Made by a program: the position numbers and the translations under genes. Below are positions 45,735 to 57,362 of a stretch of 64,000 nt of DNA, piece by piece. The notes beneath the pieces are model-generated. The model was not told the origin of the DNA. It saw only the letters and a list, made by a program, of their open reading frames with translations, and did no database searches. Location: assembly GCF_016920785.2 (NCBI RefSeq), contig NW_024609836.1, positions 9,640,018 to 9,704,017 on the forward strand. Reading direction: 5' to 3'. The DNA is from Ixodes scapularis. Taxonomy: Eukaryota; Arthropoda; Arachnida; Ixodida; Ixodidae. Position 1 is the first letter of the stretch; every line of letters starts with the position of its first letter.

Positions 45735-46225
45735 GACCTTTCTGCGGCATATCTATCCCACCGTCTTCGACAGGAGGTGCGCCCGCTGCCCGCCACCAGA
45801 CACCGCCAACTGGCCCGACCAAGGCCACCATCGCACACTTGTTTTGGGAATGTCCCTTCGACCCTCCCTCGCCTACTCTACGGGACTTCGTCGCCCACCT
45901 TCGAGAAGGAGAAGAGGACCCGCTGGATCCCCCTTGGACCGTGCTTCTCCAAAGCTCAGACACACACCCAAGCTGAAGTGGTCTCCCGAGCGGATAAAAT
46001 AGCGACGGAAATCACGAATACCGTACAAGCAAACTAGCGTCCGACGTTCGACTTGGCGTGAACATCGGTGCATGTGCATCCCTTCCAGAACTGAAAAAAG
46101 CCGCCTCGCACGCATTCCTTCTTTTTTCAGGAACACTATTTTTCTCTTTTTTGGGAATCCGCGGTAGGTGAACGTATATCCTGCGGCTTCTTAATGGGGT
46201 GTTCCAATAAAGTTGCTGCTTGTTG
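45735..46225 (+). mobile_element. 3' end of a non-LTR retrotransposon (I/R1-like)
   Basis: One frame reads TIAHLFWECPFDPP (about 45826-45868), then TLRDFVAHLREGEEDPLDPP, WTVLLQSSD, and in another frame EVVSRADKIATEI. A Cys/His motif near the end of ORF2 (TxxHxLWECP) followed by WExxLxS is usual for I- and R1-type LINEs. The tail runs to gttccaataaagttgctgc at about 46205-46225. Everything upstream is absent, so it is a 5'-truncated insertion next to the MITE. Confidence 0.6.
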
Positions 46226-46308
46226 CTAGATAATGATAAATACTAGATTTTTTTGTCAGTATTTAGTACATAGTCATTGTCCCATGTATATCCCTTGATC
46301 TTTTTCAG

Positions 46309-49300
46309 GTACCATCTGCATGGCCTGCCGGTATCTGAGGAAAGTGCTACAGACGAGAAGATCCCGTCTAAAGGCCTTAAATCCGGTGAAACGGAATCTC
46401 TGAAAGTGTCTGAAGCTCTCACGGCAAAAAACAAGGCGTCTTTTCTCTCGTGTGTCCACACTTCCACAGCAGCTTCACAAAATGCAAGAAGAGAACTCGC
46501 ATGTCAGTGATGAAGCTTTCAGAGCTAGAATTGAAAGCCTGTCACCAAAGCAGAAAGAAGCAGCCCTCCATATTTTTGCAGCAGCCAAGCGCAAAGGCAT
46601 GCAGGAAATGACCTATTCAAGGAACTGGATTCTGGAGTGCATAATCATGAAAATGAAAGGGCCTAGACTCTATGAACACCTAGGCAAGCAACAAATCCTT
46701 GTTTTGCAAACAAAAGCCACGCTACAAAACTACCTCAGGTCGTACAGATCGGGGTTTGGCTTCAACACGAAAGTGAGGAATGAACTGCTGAAGCAAAGTT
46801 TCAACACTCCAGTGGGCGAGGTAATAATGCAGCTTTTTTTTATTTCATTAGTGTTCAGAGTGCTTGAAACAAACAATATTGGACTATATATAAAAAGTAT
46901 CTTAAAGTATCTGTAATAAAGTGGAACCCTTTTGTTTGTTGTGCATTTCAGGTCTCGCTTTGTCTTGTGCGAGCAGTATTACAACTTGACGGTTCCAATG
47001 TCACACTTCAAGCCATGCCTGGGATCACATGCTGCCACATCAACATAAACAATTCTGAGAAGATGCGTGTTAGCTATGCTTTTCAGCTATTTGGGGACAC
47101 AGTTCTGAACGAACTTCGCTTTTACAAGACTGAACTGGAAGCCAGGAACGGGAGCATAGAACCTGTGCTGATCTTTTTTAAGTAAGTTGATTTCTTCAGA
47201 AATTTTGATGCTTGAATATTGCGGAGGATTGGCATGCACAAGAAACATGCAACGTTTGTTGTCTTATGTCTGCCTTTTCTTAGTCTTCGGTTTTTGAGCG
47301 CTGTGAGTTTTGTCATGTTTTTCATTTTTTGAAGAATTCCATCCTGTAATACAAAAATAAGACTGAAACAATCACAACTAATCTGATTTAATTATTGCTG
47401 TCTACAAATTAAAATAAATTAATAGGGATTTACTGTGCTTTTTTATTGCAGGATTATTTGGGACTTGGTTCAAATCATGACGTCCTGGATTCCTCGCAAA
47501 GCCCTCTGGCCTGGATCTGATGAAGAGGGCAAGCTGCTGTCCTTTTTGGCATACCTAACAGAATGGGACCTCCATGCGGGTGGACCAGGGTGGCTTCCCG
47601 TCTACGTCTACTGCAGTTGGCCTTGGGGTCACCATTTCAAGTGTTTTGTCCTTGCTCAACTACCTGATGCAGCAAGTAAGCTATGAGTATGTTATGACTT
47701 CCAAACTTAGTCAGGACCCTGTTGAAAATCTCTTTGGTATAGCAAGGCAGTCCTCTGGGTGTAATACGCATCCAACTCCCCAGAAGCTTCTGGTCACCAT
47801 TTCCTGCTTAAGCTTTTATGGGCTTGCCAGGTCTGTATCAAATGGCAATGCTGGCCCAGGAGCTCTGACGGCACTCCTTGAGCTAAGCACAGGGCACACC
47901 AAGCCAGGCAAAGATGATTTAATACAAAAGTTACTTGAAGATGGGGACCTATCTAGCGCAGAGCCCGCCATTCAGCAGCTACATGACGTAGCTCCAGACC
48001 ACGCTGCATGTGTTTCAGCCAAAAGTGACGAGCGGCTGATATACTACTTTTGCGGCTATGTTACCAGGAAACTCGTCCTCAAGGCAAACTGCAACAACTG
48101 TCATGCATTGCTGCTAACGAAGAAAAAGTCTGTTGAGTTGCTTAAGGTAGCTGATTACACGAGGCTGCGGGATAAAGGTGGTTTGCTGTGTGCCTCTGGA
48201 TACCTGTTCAGATACATTCAGAAGTTGTCATCATGGAAGAAGACCTCTTCGGTGTTAAGGTGGGAGCTGCCCTAGATAAGAACTTTATCTTGCTCAAAGA
48301 AAAGACCTTCAGGGTCTCTGAGATCCAAGGTTAAAGACCTGTGCACGAACCTTGACTTGCCAGCCTTGAGGAATGCGATAGCGCCCCCTCAAAACAGTAC
48401 CTGACTGTCTTTTTCTCAGCAAAAACTCACAAGCCCGATGTTCCGCTCCGCAGCCATGATATCAAAAAACGACAGTTGGCAGAAGTGCCTGGCATCCTTT
48501 CTACTCAAGCACCTAATTTCTCTCAATCTCCCTCAACCTTTCCACATCACCAACTCTTCTGATCAAATCTCACACCTCACCCCTCTCCATGATTAGCCTG
48601 TTCCCCTCGGTCTGTTTTCGTTAGATATTGAAGACCTGTATTATAATCTAGATGTCAATTACGTGCTCCAGTCTGTGAACAATGCCATAGATGAGCACGG
48701 CATGTGCAAGTTCTAAAACGCGTCGGGAGTCTCCATTGAAGAGTTCCTTTCTCTGCTAGACCTTTACCTCCGCCCGACGCTCGTTGTGTACAAGGAAAAA
48801 TTTACATCCAGAAGGCAGGCATCTGCATCGGGTCTTGCCTGGCGAGCATTCTTAGTGAAATCTTTCTCAAAGGCAAAACTGGAGTCTACGGCACCCAGGT
48901 GTCAGGTGTTCAGGTACGTAGATGATTATCTTGTGCTGCACCAGGAACAGACCAAACCTGAGACCATTCTGAAAGCCTTCACATCAAGCCCCGCCGACCT
49001 CACGTTCAAAAGAGAGGACCCGGTAAGGGGTACCCTTCAATTTTTAGGACTCAACTTAGTCTCCGATCCGGGGGGTTGTGCATGGAATTCAAACAAAGAT
49101 CAGAAAAACCAGTTCTCCCCTTCACCAGCGCCCACTCAAAAACAGTCAAGCTAGGCCTGGTTAAGTCCCTCCTGAAGACTGCGCAATCTAGGTCCTGCCC
49201 TCATCTAGTCACAAACAGCGTTATCCACCAAACAGATAGACTGCGGAAAGCCGGCTATCCAGAAGACCTTCTGACGAATACTCTAAAGAGGCTTATTACC

Positions 49301-50337
49301 TCCTCCAACACACCTCCCTCTACACCCCGACCCCGCCGAAAACAATTCGCCGTCATTCCCTACACGCACAACACTTCGCCGTCATTCCGTACTCGCACAA
49401 GGCGCTCGCCTCACATTTCGACGTAGGAGTCGTCTTCAAGTGCAAATTCAAACTGAAGCGGATGTGCCGTCAGGTCAATAATCCTTCCCCTGCAAATCGC
49501 TCTCCCAAGAAACATGAAAAGCAGTTAGTCTCTTGCCGGAGAGAGGGAATCAATTCCATAAATTTCTCCTGCGGGGGAGAATATATAGGGAAAACGGGCA
49601 GGTGCCTAAATGACCGCCTGAGGGAGCACTTCCGAGAGGTCGCCGATCCCAGTGAGGAAACTGTGCACCCGATTGCAGCACATCGCCGCACATGCGGAGG
49701 ATGTGAGCCAGGGTTAAAAAAAATGTGCGTGCTCGGGCGCCATCCTCAGAGATTCGGCAAGGAAGTTATTGAATCTTTTGTGATAAAAAACTCCGGAGTC
49801 AATGTCTCTTCCCCCTCGCTAGCCCTCTTTGATAGAGAGATAGATTATCTGAGCCAAGAGCTGTCCGGGGTTATTAGACGACCTCAGTGAGCGGCCCGAC
49901 CCTAACGGGTCGACACACCCAGCCGCCTCTCCCACCCGCCCTTCCTTCCTCTTACTTCCCCCCCCCCTCTGCCTCTGCCCTTCCCCCTTTCTTTTAGTCT
50001 GCGCAGGGGAGCATGCGTTCGCACCCCATGGAATAAACTTTGTTGTGAGTTGAAAGAATGTACTCGTCTGTGTTTCGTCCTCCCTCCGTTTTATACTTTC
50101 TGTTATCTAGCTGTTTTAGTACGCAAGAACTTCATCATGAGAGTGTAATGGACCTAGTCGCCCTTGTTCAACAACAGAATGACACTGTTGGATGTGATCC
50201 CCATTCACAATCATTGACAGCTCAGATGATCGCTTTTTATGTTACTACTTGTTTACATTTTTTTGTCAAGTCCCTAAACCGTGCGAGAGCTAACAGGCGT
50301 GAGGCTACAAGGTATCTGACAATGAGCCGCTGTACAT
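46309..50337 (+). pseudogene. P-element transposase, intron-bearing, split by PLE2
   Basis: Exon A (46309-46820) begins after tttttcag and contains LSPKQKEAALHIFAAAKRKG and LYEHLGKQQILVLQ, then SGFGFNTKVRNELLKQ. A GT-AG intron (46821-46951) and exon B (46952-47181) with NNSEKMRVSYAFQLF follow. A second intron (47182-47451) leads in phase to exon C: IIWDLVQIM, then a frameshift near 47590, STAVGLGVTISSVLSLLNYL, SQDPVENLFGIARQSSGCNT and FCGYVTRKLVLKANCNNC. The coding text breaks near 48250 and resumes at about 50118 with TQELHHESVMDLVALVQQQN, exactly the next block in the 17.5-kb copy. Between lies PLE2. The DEMKL catalytic segment seen at 12.2 kb is missing, and the THAP finger is not found. 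Confidence 0.85.
48276..50100 (+). pseudogene. Penelope-like element PLE2, inserted in a P element
   Basis: Degenerate Penelope text runs from about 48315 (SKVKDLCTNLDLPAL, FFSAKTHKPDVPL). Motif B survives in another frame, IQKAGICIGSCLASILSEIF (about 48810-48870), and motif C as FRYVDDYLV (about 48910). Thumb pieces (AHSKTVKLGLVKS) follow. A GIY-YIG end (GGEYIGKTGRCLNDRLREHF, about 49575-49630) and the tail block INYLSQ-like DREIDYLSQ close the frame at 49890. A 27-bp direct duplication, ttcgccgtcattcc.tac.cgcacaa, lies at 49345-49400. The aataaactttgttgtgag tail is at 50033. Many stops and frameshifts show it is dead, and its motif A is scrambled. Confidence 0.85.
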
Positions 50338-51229
50338 AGAATGTTTTGGCAGTTTACAGGTCAGTCGACAATAGATCCTGGCCTTGTGCATTCATAATTC
50401 TTGTAAAAAGAATATGAATGGTATGCTTTGGATAGCTTGATTTGTCTTGCACCATGCTCTGTGAAATAAACTGTGTTTGCAAAGGTTTTTGTTTAAAAAG
50501 ATCTACGCATATTGCACGCTCCAGAAATAGTGCCACAAAAAGTGCCGCAACAAGCACGCATATTTGACCTACTTTTCCTGCGTTCAGCACGTTCCAAAAC
50601 GAACTGTAGCTTTTCAACAAATATTGTTCACAATGACACATTCTTTAATAAAGGCGAGTGGGACATGCATTTATTATGGCATATAACTGAAAATCGGAGC
50701 AGAATAAAAATAATGGTCCTTATTAGGAAAAGACGAGATCCTCTGGGTGCCTCGCAAAGCTAGGCAGGTAGACGGGCCCGTATGCCGGAGCGTTTGCTAC
50801 GCAGCCAGCCAGAGCAAACACTACATCGCACCAAAGACACAATATCGCTACATTGCGCGAGTAAACTAAACATCAATTCAGAGATGTTGCAACACCCATA
50901 AAACACATATAGGCCACAGTAATGAACCGCTAAGGTCGAAAACAGCTACGCTTGAAACGGGCTCGCCGCTGGCAGAGGTGCTCCGGAATGGAGTGCCAGC
51001 GCCACATGGTAGATTCTACACGAAGTGCTTCACGCAGAGGCCGCCGCTTTTTCCACTACCCCCTATTCTAGTTCACTGCAACATTACTACAGTTTCATCC
51101 CCTTTAATACGAATGGATGTGTTCTATCGACCTTTTGCGGTTTAGATTCGTTTTCCATGCAAGCTACGCATGTCGCAGATGCCCAATTTTAATGTAAGAG
51201 TAAAGGCAATTATTCTGGAATGTATAAGC
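50338..51229. other. No recognisable gene
   Basis: Nothing beyond short frames. The right edge of the P element should lie here, but I could not fix its terminal repeat. Confidence 0.4.
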
Positions 51230-52060
51230 ACTTGCACAACTACAGCTGGAATTAGGTTCTAGCAATGGTTGATACCTATCTGGCAACAGAGGTGTTTACT
51301 GGAGTTGTTAACGACGGCATAAATATTTTTGTTCCGGAACGCTTTTCTATTTACCCTGATTGGTTTTTGAAAGATATAAAGATTGCCAAAGAAATAAAGA
51401 TCATTTTCATAGACGCTTTAGGAAAACTGGCTTGAATCTCTGGTATAAACAATTTAGTATTATTTGTGGTCTTGCTAAAAAATTGTATCCGCACGATAGA
51501 CAACTACACAATGATGAAGTCGAACATAGTTTAAATTGCGACCCTAAAAACTTTTGGAAGTTTGCAAAGCAACAAATTCGTTACGGTGCATAGGGAATTG
51601 CACTGCGAAATTGTACAGATCAAAATGCTGGTTATATTACCTCACCCGGAGAAGTCACAAATGTCTTTGCTGACCACTTCGGCAATTCTTACATGATTGG
51701 TCCGCAAGTTGCACAGCCCTGTGACGCTCATATTAACTGCCAGGACACATTTTCTTGGTTTAGAGTAGATAACGAAGAAATCCTAGAGGCTATCAGACAC
51801 CTAAAGCCAAATTTTTCTACTGGAGCAGATCTCATTCCTTGTTTTATTATCAAAGGTTGTGGTGACTTGCTTGCACCGATTTCGAAGCACATTTTTAATC
51901 TATCGCTGGGTTCTGGTGCATTCCCATTGCTACGGAGAAAGGCGGTTGTCGTTACAATTTTAAAGAGGGGTGATATTTCCATTGTCGGTAATTATTGCCC
52001 TGTTTCGTTATTGTGCGGGTTTTCGAAGACGTTTTAAAAGCTGATGCATAAATGTGATAT
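51230..52060 (+). pseudogene. Jockey-like LINE ORF2 fragment
   Basis: The pieces run in order. About 51270-51360 reads NDGINIFVPERFSIYPDWFL, the linker after the endonuclease. At 51360-51590 is FHRRFRKTG, then SLNCDPKNFWKFAKQQIR. At 51693-52037 is WFRVDNEEILEAIRHLKPNF, STGADLIPCFIIKGCGDLLA, IFNLSLGSGAFPLL, VTILKRGD and GNYCPVSLLCGFSKTF, the start of the RT palm. Jockey-clade elements show the same series (KxxSSGxDxIPxxxLK, GxFPxxWK, NYRPISLL). The YADD half is missing. Stops and shifts are present. Confidence 0.72.
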
Positions 52061-52610
52061 GTTTTATTTTCGTCCGAAATTAACGGCTGTACTGCATGGG
52101 TTCATGAAAGGTCAGTTGGTTGAGACCAACTTGTGTTCCTATTTAAATTACTCTGTACAACCGCCGGCAATATGAAAGTGAACACCTTACCTGGTTTCTT
52201 GCCTGTTTTACGGCTCCCTAAAGCTATATTAACTCTCAACGTCTCAAATGGTACGTGGCTTGGGGTCTAAACATTGCAATCTAGCCCTCTTCTGGAACAG
52301 AGCTTGTTCCAAAACTTGCAAGAGTGCAAAAAACAAGAAGAGGGCTGTTCACCTTCATATCGCTCATGGGTGTACTTGTTGTTGTGAACAAGGGGCAGGA
52401 AGATTCTATTTACTTCGACAAGTGCGACCTCTCAAACCTTTCAAGTGTGCAACGCTTTTTTTTGGGGGGGGGAGGTAGGGGGGAGAAAACGCAAGTACGC
52501 TGCAGATGAACTTTTTAGAAAATAATGTGCCATGAACGATGATCAGTGCTATTATTTGAAAAGTGACGTTGACCAGCTTGTGTCTGGGCTCTTACCTGCT
52601 TTTCTGAAAT
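52061..52610. other. No recognised gene
   Basis: A purine/G-rich patch lies at 52460-52490. The frame entering PLE3's inverted repeat (about 52550-52660) reads through but is explained by the repeat. Confidence 0.35.
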
Positions 52611-52616
52611 GTATTC

Positions 52617-54490
52617 CGGAATTAAAAACAGCGCGGAAAGACGAGGACCAGACAAAGAAGTGACACGGACGTAGCACGACGTAGCAAAACAGCTTAGTTT
52701 GGAGCTTTTCTTCGCGGCAAAAACGCACAAGGTAGATTGCCCTTTGCGCGTCATTGTTTTGGAGGTTAGTACTTGGCAGAAGTCGGTTGCCTTGTTTCTG
52801 CAAAAAAGTTTGAAGCTGTTTGAGATTCACGATCCTTTTCTCGTGAAGAGTTCTGATAATGTCATTTCTTTTCTTAAAGACAACCAGCGTACTAGCTTTA
52901 TGGCCTGTTCGTTCGATATTACGGATTTGTATTACTCCTTGCCACACAATGGACTCCTTGCCTGCATTCGTGACTGCATCGATGTGTTTGGTGCAGTTGG
53001 CTTTCAAAATGCCGCAGGACATTCAGTTGAAGGCTTCATGGAATGCCATGATATGTATCTGAGGTCGACCTTTGCGACTTGGGAGGGTAACATCTATTTG
53101 CAACGGCAAGGGGTATGTATTGGTTCTTGCAATGCCCCAGTGCTTAGCGACTTGTTTTTGGCGAGCCTTGACCGCATCATCTTTGAACGGCTTGGGGGAA
53201 CCAAAGTTGCAAAGGTCTTCCGATATATAGATGATTTTCTGATTTTGTTTCATGCTGATGACTTATCCTTTCTTTCGTCAATGACTCAAGTTTTAGGCAT
53301 TTTTAGTGATTGCCTTTCGCCACTTGTTCTGACTCATGAAGTGCCTGAGGCAGGATGCGTCCGTTTTTTGGATTTGAATTTAACTATTTGTCCAGGTCAT
53401 GTTTGTTGGAGCTATGAGCCCCATGCTGGGAAGCCACTGTTGCCATTCGAGTCCGCTCACTCAAAAACTGTCAAGCGGGCGATTGCTAGGACTTGCTATA
53501 CACATGCGCTGCGTAGGTCTTGTTATCATAAAATTAAACATAGCTTTGACAGGCAAACTGAATGCCTCGCAGATGCAGAATTTCCCTCCCACGTGTTAAC
53601 AACGGTCGCCGAGTCTTTGCTGAAAGATATCAAGAGCAGCCCTATGACAAGTGAAGAAGAGGCCGACAACAGAAAGGGAAGGGAAAGAAGAAAGTTTGCG
53701 GTCATTCCCTACATACACGGCCTGTCCCACAACCTAAAACGCATTGCTGGCAGATGTGACGTCGCTGTTTTATTTTCTGCCCCGGACAAGTTGTCCAGGT
53801 TGTGCAGAGCTGTTAATCCTTCTTCGAGGGCAGCCACGACTTGCAGTACGAGGCATCGAGATCGCTTCGTCTCGTGCTCTGAGGGGGTTGTTTATTCTCT
53901 CCCTCTGACGTGTGGCAGGCGCTACGTTGGCCAGACGGGCCGCTGTCTCAACGACAGGTTAAGAGAGCACGCTTACAGTGTCTCCACAACCGCGTCCGGT
54001 CATCTGGGCATTCATTGCCGCGACTGTGGTTGCCTACCCGACTTCCAACGGTGTGAGGTTGTTAAGCGTCATAGGGACCAGCTTACTCGGGAAATTCTAG
54101 AGGCTGTAGAGATAGCAAGGTTGGATGCAGCATGTGTAAGCAGTCCTTCTGTGGCCCTATCAGGCAAAGAGATCAATTTACTGGTTCTCTGACTTGCTCG
54201 TTTTTTAGCACATACACTTTACGGCTGTGTCATGGCGCATTTTTATTTTTTATTTCCTTTTTTTTTTATACATATGTATATACATATTTTTTTATCATTG
54301 TTTTATGTTTATTGGCGGTGCATCACATGGGCTGAATTTCTTTCTTCTCTTTTGTTCGTGACACCGCAAATATATATTGCGATTTTGCGCACAGCGCTAC
54401 GTCCGTGTCACTTCTTTGTCTGGTCCTCGTCTTTCCGCGCTGTTTTTAATTCCGAAGTATGTACCAACTCGGCCAAGCCTCAACTTTAGA
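52617..54490 (+). mobile_element. Penelope-like element PLE3 with flanking inverted repeats
   Basis: Segment 52617-52675 is the exact reverse complement of 54396-54454 over 59 bp. The second copy lies in the T-rich 3' region that ends with gtaccaactcggccaagcctcaactttag, as in the other PLEs. The coding frame sits between the two. Partial inverted copies of the 3' region upstream of the ORF are a known Penelope habit. Perfect identity suggests a recent insertion. Confidence 0.85.
52699..54192 (+). CDS. Penelope-like reverse transcriptase with GIY-YIG endonuclease (PLE3)
   Basis: The 497-codon open frame starts at a TTG only 24 bp after the inverted repeat, so the N-terminal part is cut off. 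RT motif A is SFDITDLYYSLPH (Asp73), motif B is GVCIGSCNAPVLSD (138-151), and motif C is FRYIDD (Asp178-179). The thumb follows with FLDLNL and AHSKTVKR. The GIY-YIG nuclease has GVVYSLPLTCG (396-406), RYVGQTGR (408-415) and LNDRLREH (417-424). The frame ends with CVSSPSVALSGKEI. All RT Asp residues and the nuclease Tyr, Gly, Arg and His are present. It has no stops or shifts, the best-preserved PLE here. Activity without the missing N terminus is unlikely. Confidence 0.92.
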   Translation: MELFFAAKTHKVDCPLRVIVLEVSTWQKSVALFLQKSLKLFEIHDPFLVKSSDNVISFLKDNQRTSFMACSFDITDLYYSLPHNGLLACIRDCIDVFGAVGFQNAAGHSVEGFMECHDMYLRSTFATWEGNIYLQRQGVCIGSCNAPVLSDLFLASLDRIIFERLGGTKVAKVFRYIDDFLILFHADDLSFLSSMTQVLGIFSDCLSPLVLTHEVPEAGCVRFLDLNLTICPGHVCWSYEPHAGKPLLPFESAHSKTVKRAIARTCYTHALRRSCYHKIKHSFDRQTECLADAEFPSHVLTTVAESLLKDIKSSPMTSEEEADNRKGRERRKFAVIPYIHGLSHNLKRIAGRCDVAVLFSAPDKLSRLCRAVNPSSRAATTCSTRHRDRFVSCSEGVVYSLPLTCGRRYVGQTGRCLNDRLREHAYSVSTTASGHLGIHCRDCGCLPDFQRCEVVKRHRDQLTREILEAVEIARLDAACVSSPSVALSGKEINLLVL

Positions 54491-54504
54491 AATGTATTCA
54501 TTTA

Positions 54505-57049
54505 AATACAAGGTCTGTAAAGAACAAGGTAATTTGTGTGGAAGAATTCTTTACTGAATTTTCATTTAAACTTTCTGCCATTATGTTAACTGAGACTTGG
54601 AGCACGAGTGAAGATGATGTGCTCAGGTTACCAAACTATACGACTTACTACTTAAACAATGGACGAGGTGGTGGAATTGCGTTACTGCTCTGTGAGAATG
54701 CTGAATGTCAGTTACTTGATTGTTACAGTTTGATTACGCCTGACTATGAGATACTCTCTTTGTGTTTAAATAAGACAGTATATTCTGTTTGTTACCGGCC
54801 ACCTAATGGAGACATCTCGATATTTTTAAAATTCTACGATCAATTTCTGGCCTTCGTTGGTGAAAACAAAAAGACCTTAATTGCTGGAGGAGATTTCAAC
54901 ATCGACATGAGTAACAATAGCCAATCTGCCAGGAATTTTAACACTGTAAAAACATCTAATGGTTTTGTCAACATGATTATTGTTCCGACTAGAGTCACAG
55001 CCGAATGCCAATCCGTCCTCGATCTGTTTATTACAAATTCATTGCAGTCGTACGCTAAGGCTGGAGTTATAACCTGCAGCATTAGTGACCATCTCAAAGT
55101 GTTCCTTTGTGTGGAAAGAACTCAACTAGCAGCTAACAAAAGCCCTACAATTCTATACCAATCAATTACGGAGAAAGCCCTCGATTCTTTCCGCGTTGCA
55201 TTGCTGCGGGAAAATTGGAACAGAACAGACACTTTCAGTGAGGCGTATGATGCTTACGATAAGTTTATTGACATTTTCAAAAAGCTATATACCGACCACT
55301 TCCCTATTAAAGAACGTAAACAAAGTTGAAAAACAAGGAAGCCGTGGATTACGCCAGAGCTGCGTAAAGAAATGAAAATTAGAGACAAGCTATACAGATG
55401 CTTCCTGAATACTCGCGCACCTGATGATTTGAAGACGTTTAAACAGTACCGAAATAAATTGACAAAGAAGCTGCGATCTGCGCGGACAAAATACCATTCC
55501 TCTGCTTTGAACAATAAAAGCAATCGCCATGACGTGTTACGGTCCAGACTAAACAAACTATTAAATCGTGGTTCTCCACATGCTCCTATCTCGAAACTAC
55601 GAGTGAATGGAAGGGAATTGTCTGGAGCCGAATTAGCTGACGCTTTTAATGATTTCTTCGCAAATCTGACTACACGTGGTAACTCGTCGACTGCTCTCGA
55701 ATATGTGAGCATCCGAAATGACAAATCAATGTTTCTACAACCGGTCACCGCGCCTGAGGTGATATCAGTAATCAAAAGTCTAAATAATAGTAGTAGCTGT
55801 GATATTGATGGTCTCCAGATACGGCCGGTAAAGCATGTAGCTGATATAATCGCGCCTATCCTCACTGATATATTTAACACCTCTTTAGAGACAGCTGTCT
55901 TCCCATCAAATATGAAAAAAGCAAAGATTACAGTACTTTACAAAAAGGGAGATAGAAATGATCTGGGAAATTATAGGCCAATTTCCATCCTGCCAGTTTT
56001 TTCAAAGGTATTTGAAAAACTTTTGCACTCGAGACTTTCGGGATTTAATGATAAGTATAACTTGTTGACGCCACACCAATTCGGCTTTTGTAAAAACAAA
56101 TCAAGTGTACTAGCATTACTTGAACAAAAAGAATATATACTCACACAATTTGAAAACAAAGCCATCGTTCTTGGTGTATTCATAGATTTTTCAAAGGCTT
56201 TTAACTTAGTAAATCATGACATTTTGCTTGAAAAGCTGAACTGCTACAGTATCCGAGGACGTGTTTTATTGCTTCTAAAATCTTATTTATCTAATCGAAA
56301 ACAGGTTGTCCAGATTAACAATATGCGCTCAAAGGCGCAACCAGTACTTTGTGGTGCGCCACAGGGCAGCATATTAGGGGCACTACTCTTCAACGTTTAT
56401 CTTAACGATATTGTAAATATTAGCCCCACAGCCAAATTTATAGTATATGCGGATGACACTAGCATATTTTTCTCTGGCCATGACATTCATGAACTTATAG
56501 ATCGATGTAATAATACAATGAAAACACTCGAGAACTGGTCGGCAGCTAATGCTATGCAAGTAAATTAAAGAAAAACAAAGGCGGTTGGTTATATTCAGAC
56601 CCAAAAACAAGCCCGTTCCTACACATCCAGAAATCTTCCTTAATTCACGTCGTATAGAAGAGGTAGATAATTTCAGGTGTCTCGGTATCATATTTTCCGC
56701 CGACATGCTATGGGACGCTCATGTAAACTACTTGCTAACAAAAATAGCGCAAATTACTGGGATAATTGGACGCATTCGATACCTCCTTCCCGCACAAGTT
56801 AAATTGCTTCTTTATAATTCACTGTTTTACTCACACTTAAACTATTGTCAACTAGTGTGGGGGACAACTACATCTTCAAACCTACAGTGTATTCATTTAT
56901 TACAAAAGAAATATGTTTGCCACATCTATAACACCCCTTATGGAACACCAAGTTCAATTTTCTTTTGTCGTTCTCACGTTATCAGGGCACGCAACCTATA
57001 CAGATATCGTTTGAATGCCCGCTATAGATTAGAAACACAGAAATATAAG
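54505..57049 (+). pseudogene. LINE ORF2: APE endonuclease and reverse transcriptase
   Basis: The endonuclease shows IMLTETW (catalytic Glu, about 54590), YRPPNGD, GGDFNID (about 54890) and SDHLKVF (about 55085). The RT shows KKGDRNDLGNYRPISILPVF (about 55945-56000), GVFIDFSKAF with the catalytic Asp of motif A, GAPQGSILGALLF (motif B) and VYADDTSIF (motif C, about 56445). The text then continues with GIIGRIRYLLPAQVKLLLYN. Defects are few: TGA at 55327-55329 where the same frame continues on both sides, TAA at 56566-56568, and a frameshift just before 56585. Motif A ends AFN rather than the usual AFD. The enzyme would nick the target and copy the element RNA onto it. Confidence 0.88.
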
Positions 57050-57269
57050 TAATATATGCAATCTTTCCCAACTGCAAATAAAAACCTCTATTTACTGTAC
57101 AAGACACAAAAAGAGCTGGGTAGTCCCTACAACTCAACTAAACTCCGGAAAAGAATGTCTCAGTTATCTTTTACCATCCCTTTTAAACAACTACCACGAC
57201 GTTCATTTTGATCTGTACACTTGCAGATATAGTGAACTTCGCGCAATGTACGAAGCATAAAAACACATT

Positions 57270-57362
57270 TATGTCTGTGCGTATGTGTATATGTGTGTTT
57301 ATATATGTGTATGTATGCATGTATGTGTATGTATGCCATGTATGTATATATATATATATATA
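57270..57362. repeat. TGTA/TA microsatellite
   Basis: Runs of tgtgtatgtgtat, atgtatg and a (TA) run at about 57344-57362 lie in the LINE 3' UTR. Confidence 0.85.

Noticed and set aside
30060..54490. Hammerhead ribozyme motifs in the Penelope-like elements
   Set aside because: Some PLE families carry them, so I looked for CTGATGA followed by a stem and GAAA. Hits such as aaactgatgag at about 17083 and ctgatgaaaag at about 31513 lie outside the PLE ends or lack the GAAA core.
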